Positions 23,901 to 36,700 of a stretch of DNA of 64,000 nucleotides are shown here, piece by piece; the first letter of the stretch is position 1, and every line of letters begins with the position of its first letter. Under the pieces are notes generated by a model. That model saw only the letters and a program-made list of their open reading frames with translations, did not search any database and was not told the origin of the DNA. The DNA is taken from positions 3,402,381 to 3,466,380 of the forward strand of contig FN649748.1 of NCBI GenBank assembly GCA_000310025.1, given 5' to 3'. Source of the DNA: Ectocarpus siliculosus (lineage: Eukaryota; Sar; Phaeophyceae; Ectocarpales; Ectocarpaceae). The position numbers and the translations under genes were made by a program.

Positions 23901-26900
23901 CCCGTTTCTGATTGTAGCCTTTTCATTTGCAGGCAATGCATGGTTCACCCTCAATCCCAAAGCAACAACGCGTGGGTGTGCAGAAGTATGTAGGCATTGC
24001 GGCGTGTACGGCAGAGCGCTGTCTGATACTTGTATCGAGCTTCCATTTGATACGTGTATCGTGCTTCCATTTCATGCGCCCGCACTCATAGTCTTCTGTA
24101 TGAGCTTATCTAACCCGACTGCAACGTTTTCGTATGGAAAACTAACAAGAATGACAAGCGAAGCCAGCATTGATGGGTCCATCTACCTACACGAGATGTA
24201 TCCCAGCCGCATGCTTGAATTTGCTCTGTAATCATTGAGACGTCCCGCCCTGTCTATTTGCTTATCTAACCCGACTGCAACGTTTTCGTATGGAAAACTA
24301 ACAAGAATGACAAGCGAAGCCAGCATTGATGGGTCCATCTACCAACACGAGATATATCCCAGCCGCATGCTTGAATTTGCTCTGTATTCATTGAGACGTC
24401 CCGCCCTGTATATTTGTTACCTTGGCTATGTTGGTGCAGTGGTGGGCATCTGTGGTGGAGTTTCTCGAGCAGTCTCCCATCGTCGATGCCGAGAGAAACG
24501 CGCGAGAGGTCATGCAGGTAGGTCTACATACACATGCATATCATGTTGTCAAACTTTCGATAGCATTGGAGTTTGGTGTCGCGGTTCAACGCCCCCACCC
24601 AAGACGTACCGCATAGGATGGTGGCTTGGTCGCGCCTTCTTTATACACGACGGGGTGTAGGCACGGCTAAGGCGTAGCAGGAAAGTGGCGACGTTCGCCC
24701 TTTGACATGCTTACAGTATGCTTGACGTCGCGTTTTTACCAGACATATTTAGTTTTAGACGCCCTCTGAAGCGAAAATAGCGGTTGGGTACAAAGACGAA
24801 GGCGAAAGAGGAAGCTCTCAGTCCACATGTGTCGCGCGGTAATGCCCAACTTGGAAGAACGTGATTAGAACTACGAGGAAACTACAGTCCCGTGCGGTGG
24901 CTTGGGGTGTGTGGTCAATGGCCCAGTGGGTGGGACGAACTTCGAGTACGCACGCCACGACTGCTTCTATCCTCTTCATCGTCGTCTGGTCATGTACCCA
25001 CGATGCATTTACTTGATTGCGAGGCCGCAAATTGTTTGCTGCGGGGGACGCTAGCCGCGTGCTTACATCACATCCATTGCCCCTGCTGTTTCTTCTGGCC
25101 GTCGCTTCAACTACCAGACTCTGAAAAAGCTCAAGGGGAAGCAAGAAGAGTTCAAAAAGCGAGAGATGTCCCGCCTTATGAACAAACTCGAAGCTCAAGA
25201 CAAGGCAACGCCTCCCATGACGCCCGCCAGCGAAGCGGTAGTGATCCTGGACGATTCCGTCAACCCGGAAGACACCGTACGGTAAGACGTGCAGCTATCG
25301 GTCAGCCTGTGAAGGTATCTCCCCAGTGTTGGCGCAAGGTTCAAGGCGCTAAAGGTTTGCATTCGCACTGCACAGCAGGGCCTTGGGTTTGCAAACGGTC
25401 GAAGTTGTTGTCTAATTGTCTCGAATATCCCTCTCAACGTCCCTGCCCGTGTACAGGTGGAACGAGAAGGCTCGGCCTGACGATGAGGAAGGAAGCGTTC
25501 TGGAAGAAGGAGACACTGAGCACGACTACGATGGGCATGACGAAGCTGTGGATGAGCTGTCAGAGCTTGGGCACGGAGGCGTAGACGACATGAGTCAGTG
25601 GTCAGAGTGTAGCCCTTCGCGAAGCGAGGCTTCACTGACGCCCCGTCGACAACTTGCCGAGCGTGGGAGGGAGCGTGGCTTCACAACTAGTATGGCTACT
25701 ATCCCGGACAACGCGGGGAACATGAGTGTTGCCAGCTGGGACGTGGGAAGTGAGCCCACTTTGGGTACAGACGGCGGCACGGACCAGGATATCGCTGCAG
25801 CGTCTGGTCTCCCAGAAGACGAGAGCGAAGACGACGATGACGAGGAGGATGACGAGTTCGAAGTGGCTGACAGTCTCGATCTGGGCGCAGTGGCACTTTG
25901 CGTGAGTTGGCGGGGGCTGTTTTTGTATTCGCATGTTAGAACCGAAACCTTCACCCCCCGTGAGTTCCACTTGTATCCACGAGTCTTGACTGGCTCTCAC
26001 CATGGGTGATGATGATGATTGCAGGCGGTCGAGACCGGGGCAGATGGTCAGCAAACGTATCAAGACACAGCACGCACCCCCCAGGCCATGCGGCACCTGA
26101 CGAACAAGCTTGGCGTCGAGCAGGTTAGTCGAACGGACAGGGAAATCATCCCCAGTTGACTACGCGGGTGAGCCGTGTGTAATACAGTGGCATTTATTGT
26201 GGTGTGGGGAGAGTATCCACCCTGCCAGTGGGTGGGCGGCCCCCAATTTCATGGTTTCTCTTAAGTTTTTTGCCGGTTGCTCAACTCCACTGACATCCGC
26301 CTGATTATCGTATGATGCAGAGATGTGGAAGGACCGGCGAACTCGTTTGTCGCACTTTTTGTGTCGATAAGGGCAGACGTACCTTTTCACCGGTTTTGGA
26401 GACTGACCTTGATCGCACGCGCCACACCCGACTCTTTACAGCAACGCTTCTCCGCTGCTCTGGACTACTTCAGGCAAGAGCAGCGCACCAAGGGAAGGCG
26501 GCCGGTAAGTGATACAAGTAGCAACAGGACATCTCAATGTTTCCCGCCATGAAAATATGGTGTATATGATCAATCATGTCATCCTGCTGTCACCGTTCAT
26601 TCAGGTGATGCCTCCTCCACCTCCGAGTGCGTCTCGCTCCAAGACTCTCGCAACCAGAGGGCGACACACGCCACGAATCGGCAATACGCGGGGGAGGAGA
26701 GTATCCCAAGGTGGCAACGGGAAAAACCAACGGCCAGGCCTGAGGTTAGTGGGTTCGGTGTGTTGTTTATAGACGGATGGTTTTTTATTCGCAAGTGCTG
26801 CTCGAATCATCTGATACCCATGGCCCGATTCACTTGTGACTCGCCCCTGCTCACTCCTTATCACTTCATTCCCTGCACATGGTATCCCTCACGCTTCAGG

Positions 26901-27074
26901 GATGTAACGTTCAAGCAGACCAGCACAACCAGCAGTGCCGTGTATCGGTCGCACTCCCTGTACGTGTCGAGCACCTCGTCCACACGTGTGCAAGGGGCTG
27001 CCTCGGCGCGGAAGAGGACCAACACCATCATCCGTTCCAACTCGACAAATCTTGACATCGACCACCAGAGCTAA
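20986..27074 (+). CDS. Unidentified helical and acidic protein (start uncertain)
   Basis: Confident exons are 21718-21858, 22357-22433, 23511-23646, 24440-24517, 25118-25281, 25457-25901, 26025-26123, 26442-26504, 26605-26744 and 26900-27074 (TAA). All are GT-AG with matching phases. A likely N-terminal exon begins near 20986 (MMRVGGTRGTMQQCIAEIED) and ends between about 21120 and 21270. A further small exon near 22150-22194 is possible. The N-terminal half is charged and helical (REWRRTKKNVINAISEMS, TLKKLKGKQEEFKKREMS) and could form a BAR-like or coiled-coil bundle, which is inference only. The exon at 25457 is very acidic, with DESEDDDDEEDDEFEVAD. It is followed by VMPPPPPSA, a possible SH3/EVH1-type ligand, and a Ser/Thr/Arg-rich tail. 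The family is not recognised. Confidence 0.6.
24104..24415 (+). repeat. Tandem duplication, two 156-bp units
   Basis: 24104-24259 and 24260-24415 are nearly identical, both starting GCTTATCTAACCCGACTGCA. They differ at only a handful of positions. The duplication lies wholly inside an intron of the preceding gene, just before the exon at 24440, and creates open frames that are not coding. Confidence 0.9.
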
Positions 27075-27734
27075 ACAGCCGGGTCATGTACATGTGGTGC
27101 TGGTTTTAAGAAAGAGTGCAATAAGCGTTCGATGCATATATTCATGGGCTTGTGGTGTTCTATGTCATGTTGGCTCCGGTTTTCGAAAGCCGTGGGGCAG
27201 CCGATTTTATTGCTGTGTGTACATGTAAAGACATGCTGTTATGTTCAAGAAATTTCGCAAGGGAGCGAGAAATCGGGAGGGAGGGGGGGGGTTTGACAAT
27301 AGCAATATCCTCGCTTGGAGTTGTAGATCTCCGCTTTTGTCTTCGGAATATGGTATACCCGTACTGCACTGGTTACTCGCGTGCGACATGCTTTTCGTTT
27401 GCGACCCGCCGCGTTTCACCGCGGCTAGAGGAGAGAACTTCTAGCGCGGTGCTTAGGGCACACGATCGGGTGCACGTATTTCAGACAGAACGCGCCTTTC
27501 AGCGCATCGAAATACACGTCAGAGGGTAAGGTAGTAGTACGTTAAAGTTGTTATTGGTACCAGCTCTAAATTATATAGTTTCGAGAGCACCACAAAAACG
27601 GCATCACGTCGAGCTTACCGGCAGAAAACGCTCCTGCACCGAGTGCGGGCACTCTTACGACAAGTTGCCAACGCACGGAGGAGACCCCACGTACGCCTAA
27701 TAACTCAACCTAAACGACGGCGCGACAAGTGCTG
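27075..27734. other. Convergent intergenic region
   Basis: The 3' ends of the plus-strand gene (27074) and the IDI-SQS gene (27735) face each other across 660 bp. A G run is seen at about 27282-27292. No gene is recognised. Confidence 0.5.
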
Positions 27735-30700
27735 TCACCTTCGGTACAAGTATGCGGCCGACAGCAGCACCGGAACCGAAAAGAGAACAAGTTTTGTCCT
27801 ACTCGTCCCGAGCGCCTTCCCCGTGGGGGTCGTCATGTCCACAGCAATTTTGCACACTTCTGTTGTGCGACTGGCGCAAGGATCCAACGCAGGCACACGG
27901 GCAGCGATGCCTTCAGCTAACTTGTTGAACCAGGAGAAGATGCCCTCCAAATTACCGCTTTCCAAAATCATGCGGCATGCCAGCCCCTTTCGAATCTTGA
28001 CAACCCCACGGAAGACATCTGGATTGTTGTATATCTCCGCGAGTGTGGCAATGGCCATCACCTGTTTTACATATACACGCGGGTAACGAACGGGCAGGTG
28101 CTGCATCAAGCAAGGCGCTCGAATGCCATCAATGCGCTGCATACCAAGACCAACACCTTGTGGAAGCAGTACCTGTCACAATACCAGGTCGATCCTCTCA
28201 CCTGGGGGATGGCGCAGAAGCGGAACACTTCGGGGTCCTTAATTTGCCGCATGTAGGCAAGGCAATCGGGCACCAGAGCCAGAGCGTCAGTCACGAGCTC
28301 GTTCAAACATGCCAACGCATTATCCCTGCGCACACACGTCAAATCAGATTGGGAACAGCATGCAAGTGAGCGAGGCTGCAAATTTGCTCGGCGTGGTCAA
28401 GGCATTTTGGAGTCCTTGAGGCAGTCTCGAACAGCCATGTCCGAGTAGACTACAACTCGGGCGAGAACAACAAACACCCGCACCCGTAGCGGGCGAAAAA
28501 TGTCTTGCGTCACGTCAGCATCAGTGTAGTGCGCAGGTTGCGTCGGAGCTCATGGGCTTGGAACGTTTGGAATATCACGCCCTCCTCCAACGCCTTATGT
28601 GTGCCGATTGACTGACTCTCCAACGCAGGCCCGAGGCAACCTTTAAACACCAACGGTTTGTATTGCAAAGCAAGTGCGCAGAAGAGTAAAGTCAAATTTG
28701 CTCAGCGGGGGCAAAAGGTAGTGTTGGGAGCAAGTCGCTTCGCACTACTACAGGAACGACATACCGAAACTGAGGAAGGGCAAACTCTCCCAGTTGGCCA
28801 GTCTTGGCGTGTTTCTTCCACACGTCCTGAGGCCAGAAAGCGCGCCCGTCCACGTAGTCCTCGAGGTAGTCCCGAATGATATTGGTTTTCTGGAGGAAGA
28901 GCCCCATGCTGCGGTAAGACGACCATGTTCAGGGTAACCACGATAATCGCAAATGAGTCGCACACACATGGTGCGCGCACATAACCCGAACAGTGCTCTT
29001 CCATCCCGTAAAACATAATGAGTTTCCCGCTTGACGTTGTAGTAACACCGGAGAGCTGTTAGGATTGACCCTGTTGCCCAAAACGCCTAGACTATACACG
29101 ATAGCACCGAAGCACCGAGCGGGAAACACTAGACAGCCCCGGGCTGGTTGGTCGTTTTTTCCTTTTTTCCCCTATTTTTTCGCATGTCTCTTTTGAGTCG
29201 CGCAAAATACCAAACAAAACAGGTTTTCATCTCGAACGGGCGGTCTTTACTGTGGCTGTACATGTACATTCAAATTCAAACACAGCGCGCAAGACTCTCA
29301 AAATTGGATTTCTGGCCTGCAACACCCTCGAATTGGGTATGCGTGCAAGTGCGGTGGTCTGCACGAGTCAGAGCGTATACAAACAGATTTGAGTGGCCAA
29401 ATTTGAAAGCAGACGGGAATCCGCTAAAATTTGAAAGAATTTGAAAGTGTCGTTTCGACATAAAGTCGTGGCCCCACGCTGTGAAGAACGACTGAAACCG
29501 CACCTGTTCGCAAGTTCCGGAGCGAGCAGCAACTCTTGCCCTTCTATGCCAGTTGCCACGAAGAGCCGAGTAAGCCCATCCCCCACCAGGCCAGCCACGT
29601 AGTGACAGTACTCGTCGTAGTCTACGGTGGAAGTCGTGCCTTGCCCCAGGTCCTTAGACACGAATTCCGCCATTCCAGCCCCCATGCGCTTGGTGATGTC
29701 AGAGATCACCTATTACAAACGGGATTTTCGATCACGTAAAAAGGATGGGTTTGAGATAAAAAGGGCTTCAAACGCCAATGTTCCAACTTCACGTTTACTT
29801 GAGAGCTGAGGCTCATGTTTCAAAAACGAGGAACTCACCCCCGGAAAACTCGTCTTAGCCCCAAAATAGACAGTTGTCTCGATCTAGACACTCTTTTAAC
29901 TCCGAACACAATCGAAACTCTCAAGGTCTTGCGTTCTACGAGACGCAGGATCAGATGCATGATGACACAGCCTTAAAAATATACCAGCTGTCTCTACAAC
30001 GAGCGACAGCTGATAGGTGTAACTGTCGTCAGACGTGTGCGTCTACGGGCGGAAACAGAGTGCAGACACCACACGCTTGATACTTCACCTACCTGCTGTG
30101 CTGGTGTGAGATCTGTGGTTAACTTTCACCTGCCCGTTACCCCCCCCCCCCGTCCACATCCCGCTTTCGTGGTCATACATACCCCGCGCATACTAGTGCT
30201 GAACCCCCTGTTCCCTCTTACTTTGTTCGATGTTTTTCGAACTGCCAGCGAAACAGCAGGACACAAATCAGTTCTCGTCACCTAGCGCACCAATCGTCAT
30301 GGCACCACTTCGAGCGTGTGCTCCATTGCGATATATTGGGGCGTGACAGTTATGTTAGGCATGAGTGCTGTGTGTGGGAAGATGTTCGTGGCGGCGTGGA
30401 ATCCAAATCGTTTTTTTTCGGCCCGGGCAATCGGGTCGCATCGCCAGGCGAAAAAGCCAAACCGGATTTCACGTCGCCACGATGCTCTCGCCACATACAG
30501 CACCCATGTCCAACACAACTATCACGCCCAGAGACTCCACAATGGAGCACACGCTCGAAGTGGTGCGATGGCGATCGGCGTCCTAGGTTTCGAGAACTAA
30601 TGTGGTGCTGTGCTCACATTGCTGGCAGTTGCACGCGGCCATAAAAAAAACATGCGCGACAGAGCAATACATAGCCTCATCACACCACAGAGAGTCCAGC

Positions 30701-33700
30701 GGCATCGAGCCCAGATGCTATCGCCCGCTGTGCGTGTGTGTCGCCTGTTATGCGTACACTGTCTGCTGTGAGTGTGTTGTCGGCTCTGTGGTGTCGCCCG
30801 CAGTCCCGCTGTGCGTGTGTCCTCTGCTGCAATCCGTTGACAGTGTGCTCCGAAAAAAAAGTAGTGCGTCTGCTGACCCCTGTAGTCTAAAATCAAGTCA
30901 TGTAGTCTAAAACCAAGTTCAAGCGAACAGACACACATGCAAACTTTTTTTTCTTGACTGGAGCGGTATATTTCAGGCGAGATAACAAATCTCGCTTCGC
31001 TCGAACAATCACAGCCCCGTGCTAAAAAACAAGAATCGGGGCAACAACACACACCTACCTCCTGGCTGCCCTGGGACAAGGACTGGAACACGGCCGTCAC
31101 GGACGAGAACCGTTCAAGAAGAACGCGCTCATCCCCTTGTCCAACTCCTTCGAGCTTCCACGCCCTGTCGACTAGAGCAGTCTCGTGGAATTTCGTCAGA
31201 AGCTTGATCTTCACCTGAAGAACGCAATGCCCGTTGACGAGTCAACATCGAATCAACATGGTGGACTCTTCTCCTGACATGCACTAATGCCCACGCAACG
31301 TTATGCAACGTTGTTATAGTAGTGCTGGAACGAAATAAGTTCCACCGACCGAACAGCGGTGGCGAGGAGTCCAAGTCACAAAGCATACCAGGAAATGGCT
31401 AGACAAAGAACATCGTATCGAGTTGCCTTGGAAAGCCACCACTACCTTCTGCTGGCACTGGGAAGGAGAGACAAACCTGGATGTCGTCAAAGGCCGTCAT
31501 ATCATCTTCCACAGTGTCAAGCCCTCGAAGAACCAAATAGAACACCACAATATCTGTGGCGAGCATTTTCGGGAGCTGCCTGATGACCGCGGCGAAAGAG
31601 CGGCTAACCTGCGAGCCATGTTGAGCAACGGATAGATGCAGGACTCTTGGTTTCACTCCTTGCAACAACATTCAGCAACGCGGAGCAACAATCGCAGCAC
31701 GTGTGAGAACATACCTTGTACCCTCGACGGCAGTCCGTGTGTTGGTGTCGTTCGTTAGCACTACCACAGCACTGGGGCTTACCTTGCCGAGCATATCGTT
31801 GCAGAAAGCGACGTCAGAGTCCTCCTGGTCAAGGTTGTTCGAGAAGGCACCCCTCGCCTTGAACCACAACGCCGCGAACACCTGGTTATGGTTTTACAAG
31901 CATTCAGCAGGCAAGCGGGCATCATGTCAAATACTGTACCGCCGCCAGGAGCACGTCATCACGCCATGAACCAAACTCAACGACAAGACGGAGAGTGAAC
32001 GCATAGCGAGACTTTCAACACCGGCCAGGAAAGGACCCCAGCTTTAAGAAACGACAAAAGTTACTCCCCGAGCGACGCAGATGTTGCTGATCGCGAGTAT
32101 CCATCGATCCTCCCCATGCTGAAAACTCCACTACAAATTTCATATACTGTTCCAGTAAACAAGACGCCACGTGGGGTCACCTCGTCCACGTGTGACAGCT
32201 GGGCAAGTTTTCCAGCCTTGATCGTCGGAACCTTCCCATACGCGCCCTGCTTCTTCGACCTGTATCATAGAAAAATGACAGGTCAAGCACGGAACCATGC
32301 AAAGTCAGTAAGCACTACCCCCCAAGTGCCACCTCATCGAAAATTTACGTACAAAAAAAGGAGTAAATTTCTCCCTCTGTTCAAGGTTGAAAACAGATTT
32401 ACGAAGAGACCAAGACAGGACGACGTCGATTGTGTCTGTCTCCTTCCCTTGAAGCAGACGGGCAATCGAGCCGCTTCTGCAATCCATTCTGACACAGGCT
32501 CGGTGTGCGTAGCAGGATGCCATCATGTCTTCATGTCGACAAAGGAGGCAAGTAGAACGTCCGGTGGGATCAACGGCAGTGCACATGACTAAAGCGTTGC
32601 AACCAGTATAAATAAAGATCATGTAGATTTAAGTATCAACGCTACCCGGCAGGAAGCGCGTTCAGCATTCACGACTCGACTTGTAGACTCCCTCTGCGAT
32701 GACCAAATGTTTGACGTGAACCAGAACAGGACAAATGATTTGTCTTGATGAGTCATACGGTTTTCAGTCCCCATCTCAGCCCACCTCGGGCACCCTAAAT
32801 CACCTGCTGAACCGTCGCGTTTTGAACCTTTTAAAGACAAAAACATCAACTTCTGTAGGCTAACGTCGGGAAAATAGGAAATTATGGTTAAGGATGAGTT
32901 TTGCAGACCCTACCGCCGTGCCCCTCTCAAAAGTCGCCCGGTGTTGCAAACATACAGTGTCAACGCAAGTTCATTTACATGCCGAAGGTCAGTTAATGTA
33001 GTTGGTGGTAAGGTTGACTTCATTGTAAAAAAAAACGTGCCCGTCTCTGCTCGGTTCCTTCCAACACCTGTACTGGTCCAACTTGCGCTGACGCCTTCTG
33101 TGGTCACAGGTCAACCATTCAAGGATGACAAAACACACCTTTCGAATAAAAATTGAGAAAGACGCAGAAACACATCACAAACGCAAAAACAAAAGAAAGC
33201 TCCAGACAGAAAACATTCAGACGTCCCTGGCGACATGTGCAGAGGAGATATCTGAATGAATGAACACAGCCCGTCGCTTCCGCTCGGCACGCGATGCCAC
33301 ACAAATTATTACAAGGCCAGAAATTTACCAATAACCGTCAGTCCTCACTTGTCGATGGTTGCTGCCTTCGCGCCTTCCTCTACCAAACCAGTAACGCCCG
33401 CACCCCCGCGATGCTTGGCAGGCGGATCGAACCGGTGAATGTTGACCGTGTCCATGTACTTGTCGGTATTGATGGCGTCGTTCAAGTTTAGCCACCATTC
33501 TCGCGCAAAGCGCTCCATAATGATGCGGAACCAGGGCGACCAGAGGTTGGCTTCGAAAGGAAAGAAAGTGCAACGCGACAGAAAGCGCAAAAAATTGTGG
33601 TTTGAATTCACCCACAAAACAAGAGCCGCATTGAAATCGTTGACGCCCGTGTCCCGTCCTGGTCAGTTTGATTCTCTCTCTCTGGGATGACGAAAGCGGC

Positions 33701-36700
33701 ACCAAACCATGCATTTGGCCTTCAAACGGCAATCGCGAGTTGACTGACATGTTCATCTGTTGGTGCAGGATGTTCCTTGTTTGCTGTCTGCAAGACAGTG
33801 CTTTCCTGACAAAAAATCGAAAGCACGCACCGTTGTCGTTCATCATGCCATCCATTTCCTCCAGAGACACCCACTTGACAGCATCGACTTCATCCGGATG
33901 AGGTGTCATCGAAAGCGAGCTGTCCACCTGGTCCCGCAGTCGAGTCGGTGCACCAAAACACCACACGAAACACAAACAATAGTCACCACCAACGCAAGTT
34001 GACTTCAATGGCAGTCTCATCACAAGTTGTTGTGAAAAACTCCTTCCAGCCACAAAACCTGCCACTAACACCCGTGCACTTCATGTTCGTTGTTGTATAT
34101 TAGTCAGCACGAATACAGCATCAATTCGGGCGCGAAAAGTCACCTGAATAAAGAGGATGTAGTCGATCTCGTGCTCACCCCAAGGGGCGTTGGGGCCATG
34201 CGTCACAGCGTCTGCCGCATAGTAATGGAGGCGCGTCAGGAATTTGAAAGAATCAATCGGCACGTCCTCAGCTGCAATCCCAAGCTCATGAGCTAGCTTG
34301 CGGACGGCAGCATTCTTCACGCCCGGCACGGATCCATCCTTCAAGTCCTCCGGTTTGTCTACCTGTATCACAGATGGAAGGAGATGGCAAACGTGCTGAC
34401 AGGGGTGAATGGAATGGTATCACAGCAACCCCGTGTTGTGCCAAGCCACCAACTTCTTCATAGTCCCAACCATAGCACTTGCACAGCTCGACCACAGCAG
34501 TACTCCGCAACCTTGAGGGTACGCAAACTGACCGATACGGCATGAAAAAATCTCGACTAGTTCTTTCCGGTGCATTTCTTGTCGGCATTGGCTGCCTCTT
34601 GGTTGCGGACCAATCTATCGAGGGTGTGTGCGATCACTCGCACACAGCAGTCGGTGCCTATGCAACCTAGGCTTCCCTCAGTTTAGATTTCTCATCACAG
34701 TCCTCCTATTCGTGCGTTACATTCTGTCAACGTTGTGTTACATGCACACAGTGTCCAGCGCCTGCTGTGCATTGGTCTTGTCTTCCGACAAAACGCCACG
34801 TAGAAATCCCCGGGTACGAATACGTGTACATACACCTCGTCGCGCACCGCGTGGCAGCACGGTGCTCTTGTTGACCGGTGCCGAAGCAAGCAGGTGAGTT
34901 ACCACGGGGAAACATTACTTACCTCAGAACGCTCGTAGCCGTAGAGTGGGTGCGAGCAGCAGGTGTTCGTCCAAACGTTCGGAAACGTGATTTTGCTAGC
35001 CGCGCGCTGGAGTAGAAACAAACCGGGCGCAAGCAAGCATCAAAAGTACGTGTATTTCTTAGCTATGAATACGGCACAGGAAAAATATCAAAATACAAGG
35101 CTACCCTTCGGACGTAAGGTGGCGTGCCTCGCGGGGGCGACGCAAGAGGACATGGTCGATGTCATCGCGGTTGCATCGTTGCATCTCAACGTCATGACGC
35201 TCCGTAGTGAGTGCCAGTTTTGTGTACAACCTGCAGAATATGCCTGTAATTTTGCATCATGTGCGGGGTATTTTTTTGTCTCGCTGTGACTTTTCGCGTG
35301 TGCGTGAGCGTATCCGTTTAGGCTCATGACGTATTTGCAGCAGGTCCTACTGCTGTAATGCGTTGCGTTTGATCACTCGCTCTTATGTATTCGTGTTGCC
35401 CATGGGTCTCTGGGGCTTGTGTCCGTTGCGCAGCAATCATAACAAAAGTTTCCCCGTTTCACGCAAAGCAGTTTTTTTCGTATTTCTTGCGGACTCTTTC
35501 TTCGGGGGGAACACGTCCCCGGGGTATGAAGCCAGTTTTTTCAACTTTGGGCGTCAAGCACAAGCTCCATGGGTGGCTGGCAGTCCTCGGGCGTGCAGAT
35601 AATGTACCGACGACACCCCTGCGCGTCCCTGAGAAGGAAGCGTGAGAAAAGACATGCTTCCGCCAGCGAAAAACGTCTCGAAGCACCACAACGCATGGAC
35701 ATTCCATACTCGGAGAATGTTGCCAGGAGGACGTACGTGTCAGCAGGAATTGGGAGTTCAACTCAGCGGCCACTACTGCATGTCAACACAATAGTTTCTG
35801 CTGTGCTTGTGCGTTTCTTGAATTGGCATCGACCGCGCTAATCGACAGGAAAAAAGAAAGACGTAGTGTCAGTCGGTCAAGTCTCAAAGTTACTTTCTCC
35901 CGACCGGGGCAGGAAAATAAATGTAGGTTGCAGGAGGCAGGAATTCAAAGCGGCCAAGCCCAGAACGCAAAAATAACATTCCATCGGCACGTATGAATAT
36001 GGGACAAACGGGACAAACGTTCGTCTATCCCATGCAAGCCCTGCCCGGAACTACAAAACCTTTTGTGTTTTCGTTTCCCGCACTTTTGGCAAAGACACCG
36101 CGACAGGGCTAACCTATCAGGAAAAATGAATGTACAAGCAACAGTCCGGAGCGGGTGAGCGCACTAACGTGGCTGTGTGGTTTCGAATGGAGCATCGAAT
36201 GCGCCAACATTCTGGGCAACGAAGACGTCCGTCCGTTTTCGCGTCGCAAAAAACGCTGTACATGAAAAGTACGTACAGCGCTGGCCTCCGGTGACAGGGC
36301 GGTCGTCGAGGAGAAGAGAAGAACGGTCAAGCCTGTGTGTGTGCGCGTTTACTACTTGCATCCGGCACGCTAACCGGATGACCAAGACGTCAGTCTCAGC
36401 TCGGCTGAAAACAGAAAACCCTTCTAAAGACCTATTATAGTCTAGTCATAGAGTTACGTGGACCGGGCGGACCAAGGAGTTGGACGACAGAAGTGCTGTA
36501 CTATAGTGTCCTTGTGTCTCAGTACAAGGAAGAGTCAACACCCAACCCCAAGCACCATTGCTGCCAGTGTGTGCGCGTGAATACTACAACTGTATTACTA
36601 TCCCTTTTGAGTCAAGTGCATAGACTGCACGTACTACAACAGCAGATCTCGTCTGACCGTGGCCGAAAGATATTTACAACAGCAGTTTCTAGACACACAT

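Noticed and set aside
30297-30644. Overlapping ORFs on both strands
   Set aside because: They arise from the symmetry of the hairpin repeat and show no coding features.
33325-34071. 248-aa minus-strand ORF
   Set aside because: It reads through two IDI exons and an intron in mixed frames; the spliced model explains the conserved parts.
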